From: Xylocopa sonorina
Taxonomy: Eukaryota > Arthropoda > Insecta > Hymenoptera > Apidae
Direction: 5' to 3'
Length of the DNA stretch: 64,000 nucleotides
Assembly: GCF_050948175.1 (NCBI RefSeq)
Contig: NC_135205.1
Location: 5,493,795-5,557,794, forward strand
Shown here: piece by piece, positions 27,850 through 42,584 of the stretch
How positions within the stretch are numbered: position 1 is the stretch's first letter
How the letters are laid out: each line of letters begins with the position of its first letter
Notes under the pieces: generated by a model
Seen by the model: only the letters and a program-made list of their open reading frames with translations
What the model was told of the DNA's origin: nothing
Database searches by the model: none
Program-made: the position numbers and the translations under genes

Positions 27850-30800
27850 CATCCTTCTGCTAAAATACCGACCAAATGTTTCCGCTGGTATAGGTCATTT
27901 CTACCCCATTGCTTTTCCGCACTGATGGAACCCTAGCTAACGAGGCCAGCATATACGATGCTTTGATAGATCAACGTTATCTGTCCAATAACCTCGTCTT
28001 TCGCCTTTTGACGTTAAAAACCAGACGGATAACTCGCCCCTTGTAACGGTTAGTCATTCATTTTCAAAGAACAAGAACTATTGTTCGGATCGCCCCGGGC
28101 TGAGAATAATGGTCTAAAAATCGATGGGGAGCCGCCACCCTAAAGCTTGTCTTCGCCAGCAAAAAGCGAAGTTCGACGGAAAATGATAATAGCCGAGTGG
28201 CTCGTGAGATTTTTTTCGTAAAAAAAGATGTCTCGATATTTAAATCGCGCTAGATTTGCATGTTTCCACGCGGAATAGAATATTTATAAGTGTAGAGGAG
28301 TGGAATAGAAACAGGAGTGTACTATTGCTAAATCTTTTAATTCTTCGCCGCTGTTCCGTGATTTATTTCCGAATTCGAATCCAGAATATTTGCGTTTGCA
28401 AAGCGCGCAGCTTGGAGTGTCACGCTTCAAAAAGTCGTTCGCGGGTTTGGAATTCCGACGAAACGCGAACCACGTTTGACTGCGCTCTAGTTTTCGCCAA
28501 CTTTTCCAACCTCCGCGCGCATACGTGAGAAATTTGTACAACGAAACGAGTGGGAATGTCGGCGGCCAATCCTGCGGATAATAAATTTATGAAGCGAAAC
28601 TAGTAAAGGTATCACGAACGGGAATTTAACAGGCATATTACGCCGGTAATTCTTCTTCTTGTTTATAATATCGCGCATATATACTAGGCATTAAAATAAA
28701 CGTTTTTAATTTCACGTTTCAACGAATGCAATTAACGAACTCCTCTAAAATATTTACCACGTATTTTCCGCAGACTTCAAAGCTACTTTTTAATATTAAA
28801 AATGCGAGCTCGAGTCTCAAGATGAAAAATTCAGGTCGGCCCACGAAACTCTTTAATTTCACCATTATTCTGCTACTAAAAATAATTAGAAGATTGCATT
28901 CTGAAACGAGGTTACGAACGTATCAAAACTTTTTCTTCTTCTTTAATTATAAGAAACTTTTGTATTAGGGGGGAATTATTTGACGGTAATGGCTGGCCCG
29001 AGCTAACTGAACAATGCAAGAACATGTTCGAAACTTAATTAAATCATTTCTATTTAAATATCAATCTCTCGGAGCATAATTCACTTCTTTTATTATCGTC
29101 TGTTAAGCGATACCTGAAACTTTCCCAACTTTCCGTTCTTTCCTCCCGTTTTGTAGAGTATTCGTTGTATCGGATCCATCTTTCATCTCGAACGAACACG
29201 CCACGATCAGATAACATGCCACGAGTATTTTCTTGATAGATTGTTACAGTTACCAGGATTATCGATTGGAGGGTTTGGACATTGTGTTTTGGACAAAGTG
29301 TACGTTGAACCTGTTGACGTTGTCACGTATATACATAGAATGTTCATTCGATCACTTGTCAGTGGTCAAATACATAGGGCCTCCACGAATAGTACAGCGT
29401 CATGTTGTCTCCCTGGATTAACTTCCCACATGATTTTCACCGTAACAACGGTTTTAACGCGACAGGGCTCCCCTCGTGCGTGAACCATAAATTCTTCCAC
29501 TTTTATATTCTGATATGTGAATGACGCGCAGCGTAAAGCACGATGTTGCACACGATTCCGTTGTACGTTTCACAAGCGTGATCATCGAGTTCCTTCCTTG
29601 GATTACTCTTGGTAGATATAATGTAACGTAAGATACATAGATATAGTTATAGAAGCAGATTGGAGATGTTATCCGAGAAATTTATGTGCGTACAGTACAG
29701 AGTGAAATTACTGTATAATATGATGGACGGGTTTATATAGGAGATGCTTAAATTAGGATGAAGAATTTTTATGATGGATAACTTCTCGTTAGGTTAAACA
29801 GATGTATGAGCTAAGAAGAAGCATTAAAGAAACAATAATTTATCTCTGATAAATAATTAAGTTCCCAATCGGTGTTTCGGTAAATAATTGTTCGATACTA
29901 AAAGTGACAGATTTAAAAATTATTCGTCACGTATGCATTTTCACATTCTGCATAATTTTATTAAGCACCGGAGATGAACGTTAAAACCACGAACCATTCG
30001 CTGGAAACACAATTAATTAACATGTAATTCATTATGCGCATATATAGTTATATTCGATCGAATAACGTTTTAAAGCGAAAAGTGTTACGATCAAGTTGAA
30101 GCCCCCATTGGACCTCGAAGTGAAATTTTGTTAAAGGAAAAGTTGACTGGAAATTTCATGCCGCGGTGACCGCGCGCATTCGCAATCTAGAATCCGTATA
30201 ACTGCTCCGATCGTGAAACGAGAGGGAATGAAAGATGTTTGAGAGAAGCGTTCGAAGCGAACGCCTTTTCGTTTTTTTTCTTTCACTTGTCAAAGGTTCG
30301 CGTCAAAGTGTCGCGAGCGTATTTTAATATTGACCCCGTCGAATCTCGTTTACGGAGACAATGGCGCGAACCAAACAATAGACTTCGCCAAAGGTCTCTA
30401 AAACAAAAAAAATTGTCCAATTTGGATAAATAATGCAGAGGAAAACACTAACCGTCCCTTTGTGAGGGTAAAACAGCAAAAGCATGTAAACGCAAACAAA
30501 GACCAGGAACCTGTTTTATAGCCACGTATACGACTGAGAGATTTCATGGAATTTGATAGACCTCTGAACTTCTGTTTATTGTTCGCATGAACAGGAAAAA
30601 TGAGTTATTCCCAATAAATTTTTTCCTACAATCGTACACGTGTGCCGTATTCATTCGACTCGAACTTCAGCTGAATTCAGTAATTAATAAAAAAAGTTAT
30701 ATGAAATTTAATATTATTAATTGTAATTATTTATATGGTTGAACTCACTCGATGTGCTATGAGGATGTACTCGAACACGCGATTAAATTTTTGAACAATG

Positions 30801-31755
30801 ATGTACGCGGAAGGTGCAAACACGAGTAGAGTATTTTAGATTCGAGGAAGGGAGATCCTGATGAAAATGACATTTGCATAGCGGTAGAATTCAGAGCATA
30901 TCCATAGGAAGATACACAGAGCACCCGCCGACACGAACCAACGTCTCTTTCTCCTTTCGTGTAGGATGGATTCGAAAGTACAGAAATCGTATTTGGGTAC
31001 AAAGTACATATGACGCAAAACGAACACAATTTCCGCTACATAATGGATTTATCGTACGAAGATAGAAAAGCTGAGTGAATATCTTATTGCAGTTCCACGG
31101 GTATATTGGACCAACTGTTATTAATATTTTACCGGTTGATGTAATATCCGCCCTTACGGTAAAATAATGGAAAAGACAATACCAGCTATTCTGTACTATT
31201 GTGCAACATTAATCTCTAATACAAATGGGGAACCATTTTATTATAATGTTGTTCCTAAAATGTTCCTTCCTACTAGATACCGCGTGGTGGAAGTGCAATT
31301 AGAAGTGGCTTTGTCTAATACCACCCAAAACTTATCTAGTCAGAGTCAGTTTCTATTGAACTGCCTGCGCAGCAGCACGTTTGTATTAGTAACACACTAC
31401 GCAATAGAATCATCGACATTGTCTGTACGAACAGTCCGTTGATAATTTTGTTCACGGTACGTCGGTGCGTGCATTCAAGAACCGTTCATTGTCATCCATC
31501 ATCCCCGTATCGAGTCAAGCGTCATGTTTTCTACCCAACAGAGCACTATCTACCGGAAGCAGTCGTCATTGTTTGACTTCTTTACAAATTCCTCGTAACT
31601 TTCTGAGGAGGCAGCGTTTTAACGTTTCTCGAGTCGAAGTCGAAATTCGGTTTCGTCGAGCAAGAAACGGGACCAGCGAATGTAAAAGAAGAACCACGCG
31701 TGTGTGTGTGGACCACGGAGAAGTACCGACGCGTTTATCGATCCATCGAGGAAAA

Positions 31756-31843
31756 ATGCGACCAGAGCCGGTGGATTCTGTCGCTGCGTCAGATGAAACG
31801 TACGCTTGCACCACTTGCGCGAGGGACTCGCCACCGTTTCCCG
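31756..31843 (+). CDS. Possible first coding exon, unrecognised
   Basis: An ATG in good context (gaaaaATGc) opens 29 codons, with CTTC-type cysteine spacing near residues 18-21, ending at a strong donor CCCG/GTACGT in phase 1. The sequence upstream is more CpG-rich than its surroundings, as expected for a 5' UTR. No following exon could be linked, so this may be chance. Confidence 0.2.
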
Positions 31844-33989
31844 GTACGTTTTCGAATCGCGCACTCGGCGTGTCTGGCAAAGCGACGACCGAATGATTTT
31901 CACGAGAATTGACTGGTATTCATCGATACACGCGCCACGAGATCCCCTTATTACATCTATTTTTCATTTCAGAGGTGATTGAAGAAACGGAGTCGAGTTC
32001 CCCTGACTTTTTCCTGTTCCGATAACGCAGCTTGAATTTATTACGGGATTATGCATTTGCTGCGTCGAAAAGTGAGGATTTACGTTCGTTATTCATGTTT
32101 TTCATGTTTCGTGCGCTATTTGAATATTTGAATATTTTTAAATATTAAATTACGCGTATCGCTTTAATGCAAGCGAGGTTAGTTATAACGATAAGTACGC
32201 TCTTGTGATTTTTCGGAATTAAACATTTTATGTTAAAACAGAATCGCGTCTGATTATGGAGGATTTTTAATGAAACTTGTTACGGATAAGTGACAAGTTT
32301 ATGCATCACGGTCTTTATAAATTTCAAGCTGTACATTCGAATCAAAGAGCCCACTTACATTTACATTTTACAGCAGACCGCGCAGAGAAGGACAGAATTG
32401 TTCCAGCAGAAATTTCCTGGTAGCACTTTCTAAAAGAGCACGGCAAACAGCTAATCTTGTGCAAACGGAACGTTTCTCACGGACCTTACAGCTTAGTTCG
32501 CAAACTTCTTACGCGTTTGAGTATCGAGTCCATTTCTGAGGTATCATGCCCACGGTTCACTCGCCCGCTGAAGGAAATATCTATGGATTCGGTCTCGAAA
32601 TCGAAGAAACGTCGAACCGCTGTGTCGAACCGCCGGATAAACTATGCGAACTCATGCGTGTTCCTGTTAAGGATGCGCTTGAGTAGGTACCGCGAAAATA
32701 GTGGAATTCCCACGGTTTGGTTTTCAGAGGTAATTTCGGATGCCCAACAGAAAATGTAAGATATTCGCTTTGACGGCGAAACTATGCGAAGACAATTGGA
32801 ATTTCGACGCTTTGATTCAAAGTTGGCTGTTTCGAAATATAGCCCCTTTGCTTTCTCCATCTGCTCGCGTCGTGTTGATCTCCGCAACGGGCTTGATCCT
32901 CTCGGGACATATGTTTCTTTCGCACTCTGTTTACTCGGCTATCGTATATTTTTCAATGTAAAAATCGCACATGAAAAATAACACACAGTAACAATAAATT
33001 CGCGCGGATGTTTGTTAATTACTCGACACGTGTTTCTATTTTTTTGCTTTTTTTACTGGTTCATATAAAACAGTTCGACTTTGCTAACGCAGAGAATTTA
33101 TGGGACAATAAAACCGTGCGTTTCGTTTAAAAATTTGTAACGCAACGAGAAAGCAAGAGTATACCCAACTGGTACGGTAATAAATGTTTCACGTTAATTA
33201 GCATTATGACTTGTTTTCGAAAAATGTGTGCGACAGATCGGTTTGTTCTTTGAAAATGTTATTCGAAAGAATTATCTCGCGCTACACCACATCTACATAA
33301 ATGTTTTATTATTCTTCGAACGAAATGGAAATGGATTCGTTGGAGAACATCATAATGTTCTCTTTCAGCTGTTATTTTCATCTCATTAACGTTAAAATTA
33401 TAATACCTTTTTCACACATTACACACGTTTGATGTGAAAATCGCGAATTGCTTAAATACCGGTCATACTGTTATGCACATTTTTAATGATCATCGTATTG
33501 ATGAAAACAAGTATTGTATTGTAAACACGATATAATTAGGCATTATAAAACCAAATGAGAAGCAGTGAGAACATGAATTGGTAATATTTAGTAAATAAGA
33601 TGCTCAGTGTATAAAACAGAGGTAATTCTATGTACATAATCAGATTATCGTGAAACTGTTATTGTTGAAAGCTTTAAAATATCCGGATGTATTGACGGAA
33701 CATTCGTTGATGCAAAATAAGATCCAAATAAAGCTAAAGCGCGATACATGCATATTCATGAAGAAAATAGCTTTAAAATATATCGTGCATTGGTCGTCCT
33801 TATCTTAAAGTATACATTCTAAAAACGGATAACGATATTAGGATCAAACAATGTTATTATAATGGAAATTTAATTATCTCTCTCTATTAGGAAAGCTATA
33901 TTCTTGGATAATGAAAATAATAAGCACGCACGTATAAAGGATCGTCTCAAGGAAGCGTAGCAAACATTCGCTCGCCCGGAACTAAGGGT

Positions 33990-35315
33990 GGTATCGAAGG
34001 GGCGACGTTAATGAATATCGATGAAGCGGCACGTTTTACTACCCCCTGATTCTGAAACGAAACCAACTGAAAATAATCTTGGCAATGGAGATTTTTATTT
34101 TCGAGCCAATAATTTCTAACACCGCGCCAGGCCAAATGATTCATTGCTAGATGAAAGATACTAGACAAAGAATTACCAAGTTGCAAGCATGATGGATAAC
34201 GATTACGGAGGGGTAGTCGGCAATGCAACATTAAACGTTTGTACCGTCTCATATTGCATGCACTGGCATGAATTTTTAAAAAAGTTCGAAACATGATTCG
34301 ATATCATGCAATATAATCCATTGACATCGAGATAATGTAAATGTGTAATTCTACAAATTATGCAGGTTCGCTTGGTGAACGTGATACGAGACGACTCTTA
34401 AGATCAACGCTTTTTATTATGCTACTATTCACTTTGAAGTTCAATTTAACTGCAAATCGTAAAAAGGCATACGTGCTACTTTCTCATTGGAAAAAGTGAA
34501 TTTCTGCGAACGTAGCTTTCGCATAAGAGGAGGGCGATATGTTTTAATACTTACTACGAAATTCGATTTAGCTAGATGAAACTCCTTTTCCGAATGAAGG
34601 CTCTTATTGAAGTTCCACGGCCAGTGACGTGCACCCTTGCAGATATATTGCACGGTCACACAATATGGTACTAAACCGAAGGCGTCAAAGATACGATCTC
34701 GCGTCTCGTTTTCCTGCGGATTGCTCGTACACGGATTGCTACGCAACAGGTTAGTTTGGCAAAACAAACGGCAGAACTCCTAAAATAAAAATCAAACAAA
34801 AATGTAATCCCGTTCTTTGTCTACGGACGCGGAAAATTAATTGCAATCCTTTCTTACGTTCTCGTGGAAAAATAACGACGATCAGTGTCTACGTTCATTC
34901 GTCCTTAAGTTCAATCGAAAATCAAAATTCACCACTAAAAAAAAGAACAACCAACGATCGTTCGAAATTTAAACCATTTTGAAAGAAACAGAGAACGACT
35001 TCGTCCCAGTAGAGTCCGAAATTGATGTATTACACGGTGTATGTAAAATAACACGGAAGGATCGCGGAATTAAGCGACACAGTTCCCTAACTGAGATCGT
35101 TTCTCAGTGTCGGGCAACAGGTTACTCAACGGCTAACCACGAAGTAGGAGGACGGAGAAATGGTACACGTCGGAGACGGTTTGATGGTCACGGGGTTACT
35201 GGTGAAAATTCACGAGAATCCTTTGCTCTCCCTCTCGATGTCCTGCCTCGCTTCAGAAAGGAGCCTGCGCGATACCACGGTGTGCTCCACGACGCCCAGC
35301 ATCCACGCTTGCAAT
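33990..35315 (-). pseudogene. Possible relic of a sugar-type gustatory receptor
   Basis: Three minus-strand fragments resemble, in the right order, remembered motifs of insect sugar gustatory receptors. At about 35315-35210 there is WMLGVVEHTVVS, like the L-VEH-LS helix. At 34778-34551, after a good acceptor (tttttattttag), there is VPYC...QYIC...WNFN, like VPY...WNF before TM5. At about 34190-34150 there is YPSCLQLGNSLSS, like YFICLQLxNSL, followed in another frame by FGLAR, like FGFLIAR. The splice phases between the first two fragments do not agree, stops interrupt the last one, and the hallmark C-terminal TYELVL motif was not found. If homologous, this is a decayed 7-TM taste receptor. 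Similarity is by memory only and could be fortuitous. Confidence 0.3.
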
Positions 35316-35329
35316 TAGAGACCTCCAGC

Positions 35330-38300
35330 AAAGAGATCTGTTAACCGAAGGTCCTTTGTTCCGGCAACGAGGCTGTGATGTTGATTGACGCACTTACGCA
35401 GGAATCGTTCCACTCGGTTGGCTGACATGTCGAAAAGGAGAATCGCGAGCGAGAGGAAAAGTGAACGCGTGGGGGATGAAACGACGGGGGCGAAGAATTT
35501 TTAAGGAATTTTCAGTGGTATTTCCATCCTTTTGAAGTTCTCCAAGCAACGAACAGATCGAATTAGAGACAAATAATGTATAAATAGCTTTGACACTGGC
35601 GAGTATTATCGAGAGTAATTTTTGCTTTACGTTTAATTTCTCTCGTAACGTTGGATTTAAAAATGTTCATTTTCAAGCTTATATATTGCACACCTACATA
35701 CGAAAAAATCATAAATTCGTATGGAAAAAATGATAAAGATATCACTATTGTAAAGACCGCGAGGGTAGAAAGTGGATGTCTCGTTTACATCCATCGTCTT
35801 TGGATTCAAATCTGGGTTTGGCATTTTTCATGGGAAAATTTCTTGATGCTGATTGATGTTTAGCTGTTCCTCCTTCACACTACCTCTTTCTTATGGTACT
35901 TCCTTCAACAAATACAATACAACTCTCGAGAGTTTATAGAAACGTCTCCAAGATACATGAATCTGAAGATCAGTCATATCTCCAGACTTATCGGATATAT
36001 AAATCTGTACCTTGAAGATATATCGTAGCCTAAATTCACCAAGCTTTGTCATATTATGAAATGGATGATATCGAACATATAAATCTTAAAGTAAATCGTC
36101 AACTAAATATTTATTATTTTTATTAAATGGATCGAAACTTTCAAAATTAATAAAAAAGCTATTCGAAGTATCTACGAATTTTAGATTACATAAAACATTT
36201 GGGTTCCTGAAATGAAAGTAGAGAGTCGGTGACAAGCGGAGGGAAAAGACCTTCTTTCTCTATCTCAGAAACAAAATGGCATTTGATTAATGTTCTCTGT
36301 TCCTTTGCCCCTATTTTTCTTGACATTCTGCATCAGACTCGGCTCTTCTTTAAAATAGCTACGGGAAATTGGTATCGACGCTCACAATGATTTGTCCGTT
36401 TCAATTTCTCTGTAAATTGATTTTACGCTTTCTCGGCCATGCTCGATCCGGAAGAAGAATATAAACGATCTTATAACTCGATATTCTATCAACTAATTCA
36501 ATTCCAACTGACAATGAATTTTTAACGCGAGATAGCAAATCCGTTCAGCAGGCGCAATTTTAACATGACTCTTAGCGTTCGTTTTAACTTAATTCGCTTT
36601 TAAGAAGTGAAATTATTTTTTTTCGTTTTCTGACATTACCCATGGGAAAATATCGACGCACGTCAATATTTTTCCGTTCATATAGGAATTGTTCGTGTCA
36701 GAAGTCGAGTTTCTCCTCGTGCCTCATTGCGAAAAAAAGAGCACCCTTTTTTCCACTACATAGACCGTCATATCTAGCAATTAAGCGTGCAAATCGGGTC
36801 ACGTGACAGCTTTCATTAGAGAGAATTAAAAGCCGATGCACGCCCTTTCATTAGTGCGACTGAACTTCAATCACAAGATTATCACCCCGATTGAAATGGT
36901 ATCTGTAATTAGACTCGATGACGTGATAACAGATACGCTCCACACCTATGCACAAAATTATGTATTACTGTTTATTTGTGTAATACTTGCACTCTTGCAA
37001 TGGCACAGGCTTGTCGTACATTTCGATATTATTGCTGGTTCGCACGATTAACTGATCCGCAGCGCAAAATTCTAAATAATCCGGATGGAATTAGACGAAA
37101 TTATTACCTCTATTAACGAACCATCGCACGTAACCAATTATCCCGCAGAAATTCATATCCCAGTAAAAAAAAGAGAGAGCAGAAGGAGGAATCAATGTTT
37201 CGAGTGAAATTTCACCTTACTGAGGAGGCTGACTGCCAATTACCAACTGTCTGACTTATGTCGAACATAAAATTTGAGGATATTTTATCTCTTTTCCTTT
37301 TCAAGAATACCGCCGAGCCCGCCTCCGTAATTCCAGTGAATCGAATAAGAGAACTAGACAAACAGATTGGCAAAAAAATAAATGGAACGCTGCGCAAGCT
37401 AAATGGAAAAGTCTCGCGCATATATACGTGAAAGGGATGGCCCCGCTGTTTCCTGAATACGTTCAGCACAGTTTTTGCGAAACAAAAAGCTTTGATGCAT
37501 ATCTGCCCGTTTATTTACGAAGGAGAAAGGTATAATAGCGCGAAGGCTTAGCACGTTTCTACCTTCTGTCTGGATAGGTTGGATCTATGCTAACAAAGGT
37601 GAGGATGTATAGACGAATGGACAGATCTCTGGCTGGAAATCCAGATGCCAAAGCGTGCATGCGTTATACGAATCGAATTCATTGCATAGCTACGAGCGAA
37701 TAGTGAATCGTTTTAGAGGGTTTCATTCTTCCACGCGATTTCATAATATTTCTATCAATGAATAATTTCAGTGAATGAATAATTTCCGATCACCCGTTGG
37801 GTGAACTCTACCGGAAATTTTAATGTAATCAAACTGTGAAACTTGTCGTCTTTCATTAAAGTAATTACAGTATTCGTTCGAAATTTGAAGTTTCAAATGC
37901 ACTCGAACGGAAATTGTTCGACCACGCATTAATTGCCAGTTAACGAGCAAACTGTAAGCAAACTAAAATTAAATCTGTGCCGTTATTTATTTCGCGCCGG
38001 AGTTACATGCCTGACGCAATTCCGCTTTTGTTAGGAAGATTCGTTAATTGCCAGGCAAACGGGGACTCTCGTTGTTAAATCCATTCTTCTTGTCACATGA
38101 TCGCACCAAAAATCCAACGCTCATTCACGATTCATCAGGCGAGTCTTTCAACAGTCTCGTGAATTTCAAACGAAGCTGTTAATTCTTTCATCGCGTTAAA
38201 CGCGCCCAAGTAGAACTGCCAGCTGTTGCTATCATCTTGGACGAATTGTTCGCTAATTACGGATCAGTCCTCAAGTGCATCGGTATTCGTTAAGCTTCGT

Positions 38301-41300
38301 TAAGCTCCCTGAAACAGTGTCCTATTCGCACGCCCACTCAGAAGGGTTAAATTATTCTCAGCGAGCTGAAATGCTAGCTGATGAACTGCTTAGTCTGAAA
38401 GATTCATTTGAGGGAAATGTTCGCACTCCTTCTCAAAGGGAAATATCGGTGCCCAGGAGACTGGGGACCTTTGTTATTTCAACGGTAGTTCAATTTAAAA
38501 GTTCGAACCCGGGAATGCTTAGTCGTGATCGTATTTTAATGAGGAGCACCTAATGCCCCTGAATCTATTTGTAAACTGGTCGTAACAAGTGGTTTCATTA
38601 AGTTAAGAGGCGTTCCGTAGCCGGGCAGCGAGCAGAAGAAGGAGCAACTTCTCCTGGTCTAGCTGTAATTTATCGGATATTTAACGTGTCCATTAAGAAA
38701 CGCTTCACCGGAGGCGCATTTTTCATTCGCATCTGTTCACTTGGAAACTTGGCCGTAACAATATTGTGCCACTTAAACTCTGGATACCGCATTCCGGAAA
38801 CTGTCCCGCATTTCCGAATTAAGCGCCCGTTACCAAAGTTGTCTTTCTCACATTATCAAAGTTTAGATGTTGCCTCTGCATCCCCAGAACGATTTTGCAG
38901 AAAGCTTTCCGAAGTATAACGCAATTTTCGAGAATGTGATTACTCGTAGACAAAGATAAGAGAATAAGAAGTTACTGATGGAATATACTTCCTTTACGCG
39001 TTTATACAAGTTTTGTAATTTAAGTTATTCGTGACATTCCACGGCACCTGTTCCATTATATTCGCCACAATGCAATATTATTATTATCGACATTGAAAAG
39101 GGAAAAAGAAAAGAAGAGTGTCTCTAGTTTTGATGCGATACGTCCAATGGCAAAGCCAGACGAGTCACCACGAATCGTACATGTTTCGCAATAAATTGTT
39201 AGCATATTAAAGGAGATTCGATCACTGTTGAAAAATTTGACAGTGTGTGCTCGCTGCTTCGATGGCCAAACTGGAAAACTTTGTTCTCTATCCCTCTGTG
39301 GTCCGATCGAACTCTGTCTTCTATGAGAAGACAAACAGCAAAGTTACGGCTAACCTATCGCGTAACAGCAAATTTAGTTTGCATCGTTATGGAGCTAGAA
39401 GTTTCACACAATCAGGAAAATTAATACTATGGCTACATAAGCTCGTCTATCTTTCCCTTTTCACGAACCAACTCCACTTTCCCGGTTACACAGCGGCGAC
39501 AAAGCTTGCGTCCGAGCCTTGAGTGGAATAAGAAAATTACGATCAGGCGGACGCGCTCTCAAAGCGGATCAAGAGGGAGATGGAATTTCATTGAATAATT
39601 TCGGTGAGATGTAGAGCGGGTATTGAAATAAATTTTAGTATCAATTTTAACGTGTTTTAGAGATGAAATTTCGTGTAAAACGCACGAATGCCTGCTTGTA
39701 ACGAAAACGTCAGAACGCGGACGGTAAACAATATTGAAGCGAAGTTATAATTCATTTGAACAAATTCTACAGGCTTGTAAAAGCGTGCTGTTTCTGTAAC
39801 GTTTCGAGTGCAAACGCGCGCGATTTTGTACAATTAATAATTACACCGGCCATCGATACGTTTCATGAAATGGTGCCACTTTATCTGCAAACAAAACGAT
39901 CCTTTGCGCACGTGTTTGCTTACACGATAGAAAGGATTTGTTCGCCTGGTTTCGTCCTAAATTACACGATATCCACAATCGTGGCAATCGCGGTGAATTA
40001 TTAAAGCTCCTCCAACAAAACGTGATACGGATCGTTGTCGATGCCCGCGTGGAATATGTATCTCGCAAAGCCTATTTAAAATGCGGACAGGCTGCCGCGA
40101 ACGCAGACAGATACCCAACGATACCGAACCTCCTTCTAATATCCGCTTATCAAGATCGTTTCAGAGTCTGACACGTGTTCGCCGCAAAGTTTCGGTAAAA
40201 GTTTCAGTATCGTGAACAAGCTCGTCCCAAGAGGCTACCGTCGGTCTATAACGTCGCTATTTGTTCTCGTTTCCACCTCGTTCGATCCAGGAAACAGAGT
40301 TGAATAACAAGCATCAGCCAAAAGAGCTGGTTTACAGCGAGGGCGCAAGCCGCGTGAGTTTCTTTCCCCCTTTTCTCCCCTTTTTTTTTGTTGCTTGCTA
40401 CGTTGTACGTTCCATGAAAAAATTCACCTGCTCTCGCGCGAGTACATCGGGAAAATGCTTCCAGCTGACACAATAGTGCCGTCGACAAATGACAAGCGCG
40501 TTTCCTACTTACGCAATCTTTTTACGCTTACAGTTACGTACGACGGAATGAATTAAGTAACGTTCTCTCTCTCTGCTTCTCTCCCTTTCTTATTTTTTCT
40601 GGTGAAGAAATTGTTGAAATTAACGTGGGAATGCAATTGGCGTTGATCTATTTGCCGATCTTAAGAATTTGTGGACTCTCGAGAAACTTTCAATTAGCCA
40701 GGTTCTGTTGAAATGTTGGTCGAGGACAAGCAATTACTCTCGATGCTTTTCATTCCACTGCACCAAATCAGTCAGCTGATTGCTAATTTTTTATATATCA
40801 ATGAAATTGTATAAATAAGATTGTATAAGTGATACCTGTGTTTTCAAGCGAAAAATGAAGAATGAACCGCGCGGGATAGAAAAAACAAAATGCACATGCC
40901 TCTGGTGTCACTGTAAATCCAAATCCTGATAAACCTAGTCGCGTGTTGGTACACGGGGGCGGCAGCGGATTTCACCAACAGACTAATAATTTTTTTTAAA
41001 CAAACGGGACAACATTTTTTTGATTAATAATTCCACGACTCTGGGAATTTGTTTTGCGCCATACTATATAAGCATTCCAAGCGATTGTTTCCGAAAGCGC
41101 AAGCTTTTCAAGCGGCGCTGCAATTTCGAGAGGATAAAAAATAATTACGGAAATTGAATTAGTAGCGTGAAATTGGTTTCCGATGCATTTAAAATAACAT
41201 TTTACCCAACAGCGTGACTAGTAATAATTCTCATATCGAATTGATTCAAATAATTGCTATCAGGAGTTATAATTTCGAGGAATTAGATTATTTAAAAATT

Positions 41301-42515
41301 GTAAAATACAAAAATATTTTATTTATTTTTCACAACGTATACGTTTCGCGAATAGTGAATCCAAATATTCATTTTCTAAAAAGGAAGAAAAAAAGAGCGT
41401 CTCGGTGTGATGTGGGGAAAAATGTTTTGTACAGACGAGCTCTTTCCTTAATGCATTTCATACTTGTCGAGTTAGAATGGTACGTCGCCGACAGCGCATT
41501 CCATAAATCCTGATCGTAACGAAGCTGAAGTACTGAAACGTGTTTTGTTCTAATTTACCTGCGCGAAAAGTGCAGCACGAATGACGAAGAATACAATGAA
41601 ATTTCAAAGGAAGAATTAAACAATTCAGCCAAGTATTTTATGTAACATATACACGTACCTTTACACATATACATGGTTTCACGTGCTTACGTATAATACA
41701 TTGCGAGGGCAGTTTTATGCAACGGAAGTGGAGGGTTAGTCGTGCATACAGAAATATGGCGTTCACTAAAAGGGGTCATCTAAATAAAAATAAAAGGTTT
41801 CGGTCGCCTGTGGCTCCATTTCCGATTGCAAATGATACCAGTTTTCCACCCTTGCTTTTATTGTACTCCCACCGTAACCCACTTTTCGTATTTCCTTTTT
41901 ATGTTCCGTATTTCGTTTATTGTTCTCGCTGATCGTGTCGTGGTATCACTATATATCTACCATCCGTTTCTACCGTAAAGTTGCCACAGTGTAACTTCAC
42001 TTCAACTTTTACCTTAACTTTAACTTTACCACTTGATCAGATGAGAATTGAATTTTTAGAAAAACGGGTACATCATTCTACTACATTGATTGCTGTTCCC
42101 ATAAGTTTTACATTAACAGACTGTGTCCACTAACACGTGAAACGTTCGAAGTTATGTCCAATACTTCGAAGACACAAATTTGCTAAGTAGTATTACCAGG
42201 GATTTAGCCGACAAATTCTTCTTCTTCACTTCTAGTTACAATTCTCGTCTCCCTACCAGCGTATAAAGCGAACTTTCGTCCCAGCCTTTATTATAAAGTT
42301 AGTATAATCGAATTAAAATCTGTAAAGCAATACAAATCTCATTAACACTAAAATTTTGTCGCAGTCGTGGAGTTGTTTAATCGTGACTAGCATTAATGAG
42401 AGAAATTTAAGGGCAGGAGCAACGAATTCTTTTTAATTTTCATTACAGTTCGTTACTTTCGAACAAATTGGCTTTCGGCTCTAAACAGAAGAGATTGAGC
42501 CGCAGTAAAAAAAGC

Positions 42516-42584
<69 letters not shown>

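Larger units (their letters stand above)
24503..33900. other. Non-coding region upstream of the GPCR gene
   Basis: Mostly non-coding. The first 1-2 kb presumably hold the GPCR promoter and untranslated exons. A MITE lies at 27642-27849. Two weakly coding-like islands, 30740-31030 (minus) and 31756-31843 (plus), are discussed separately. The other open frames overlap on both strands and show no family signature. Confidence 0.45.

Noticed and set aside
31465..31896. Overlapping open frames on both strands, up to 143 codons
   Set aside because: The local GC rise leaves several frames open at once; only the short ATG-to-donor piece at 31756-31843 has any exon character.
34979..35344. Plus-strand open frame of 121 codons
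   Set aside because: Antisense to the proposed gustatory receptor fragment; arginine-rich composition typical of shadow frames.
38500..38515. GTTCGAACC, resembling a tRNA T-loop (B box)
   Set aside because: No A box, acceptor stem or anticodon arm at the proper distance upstream.
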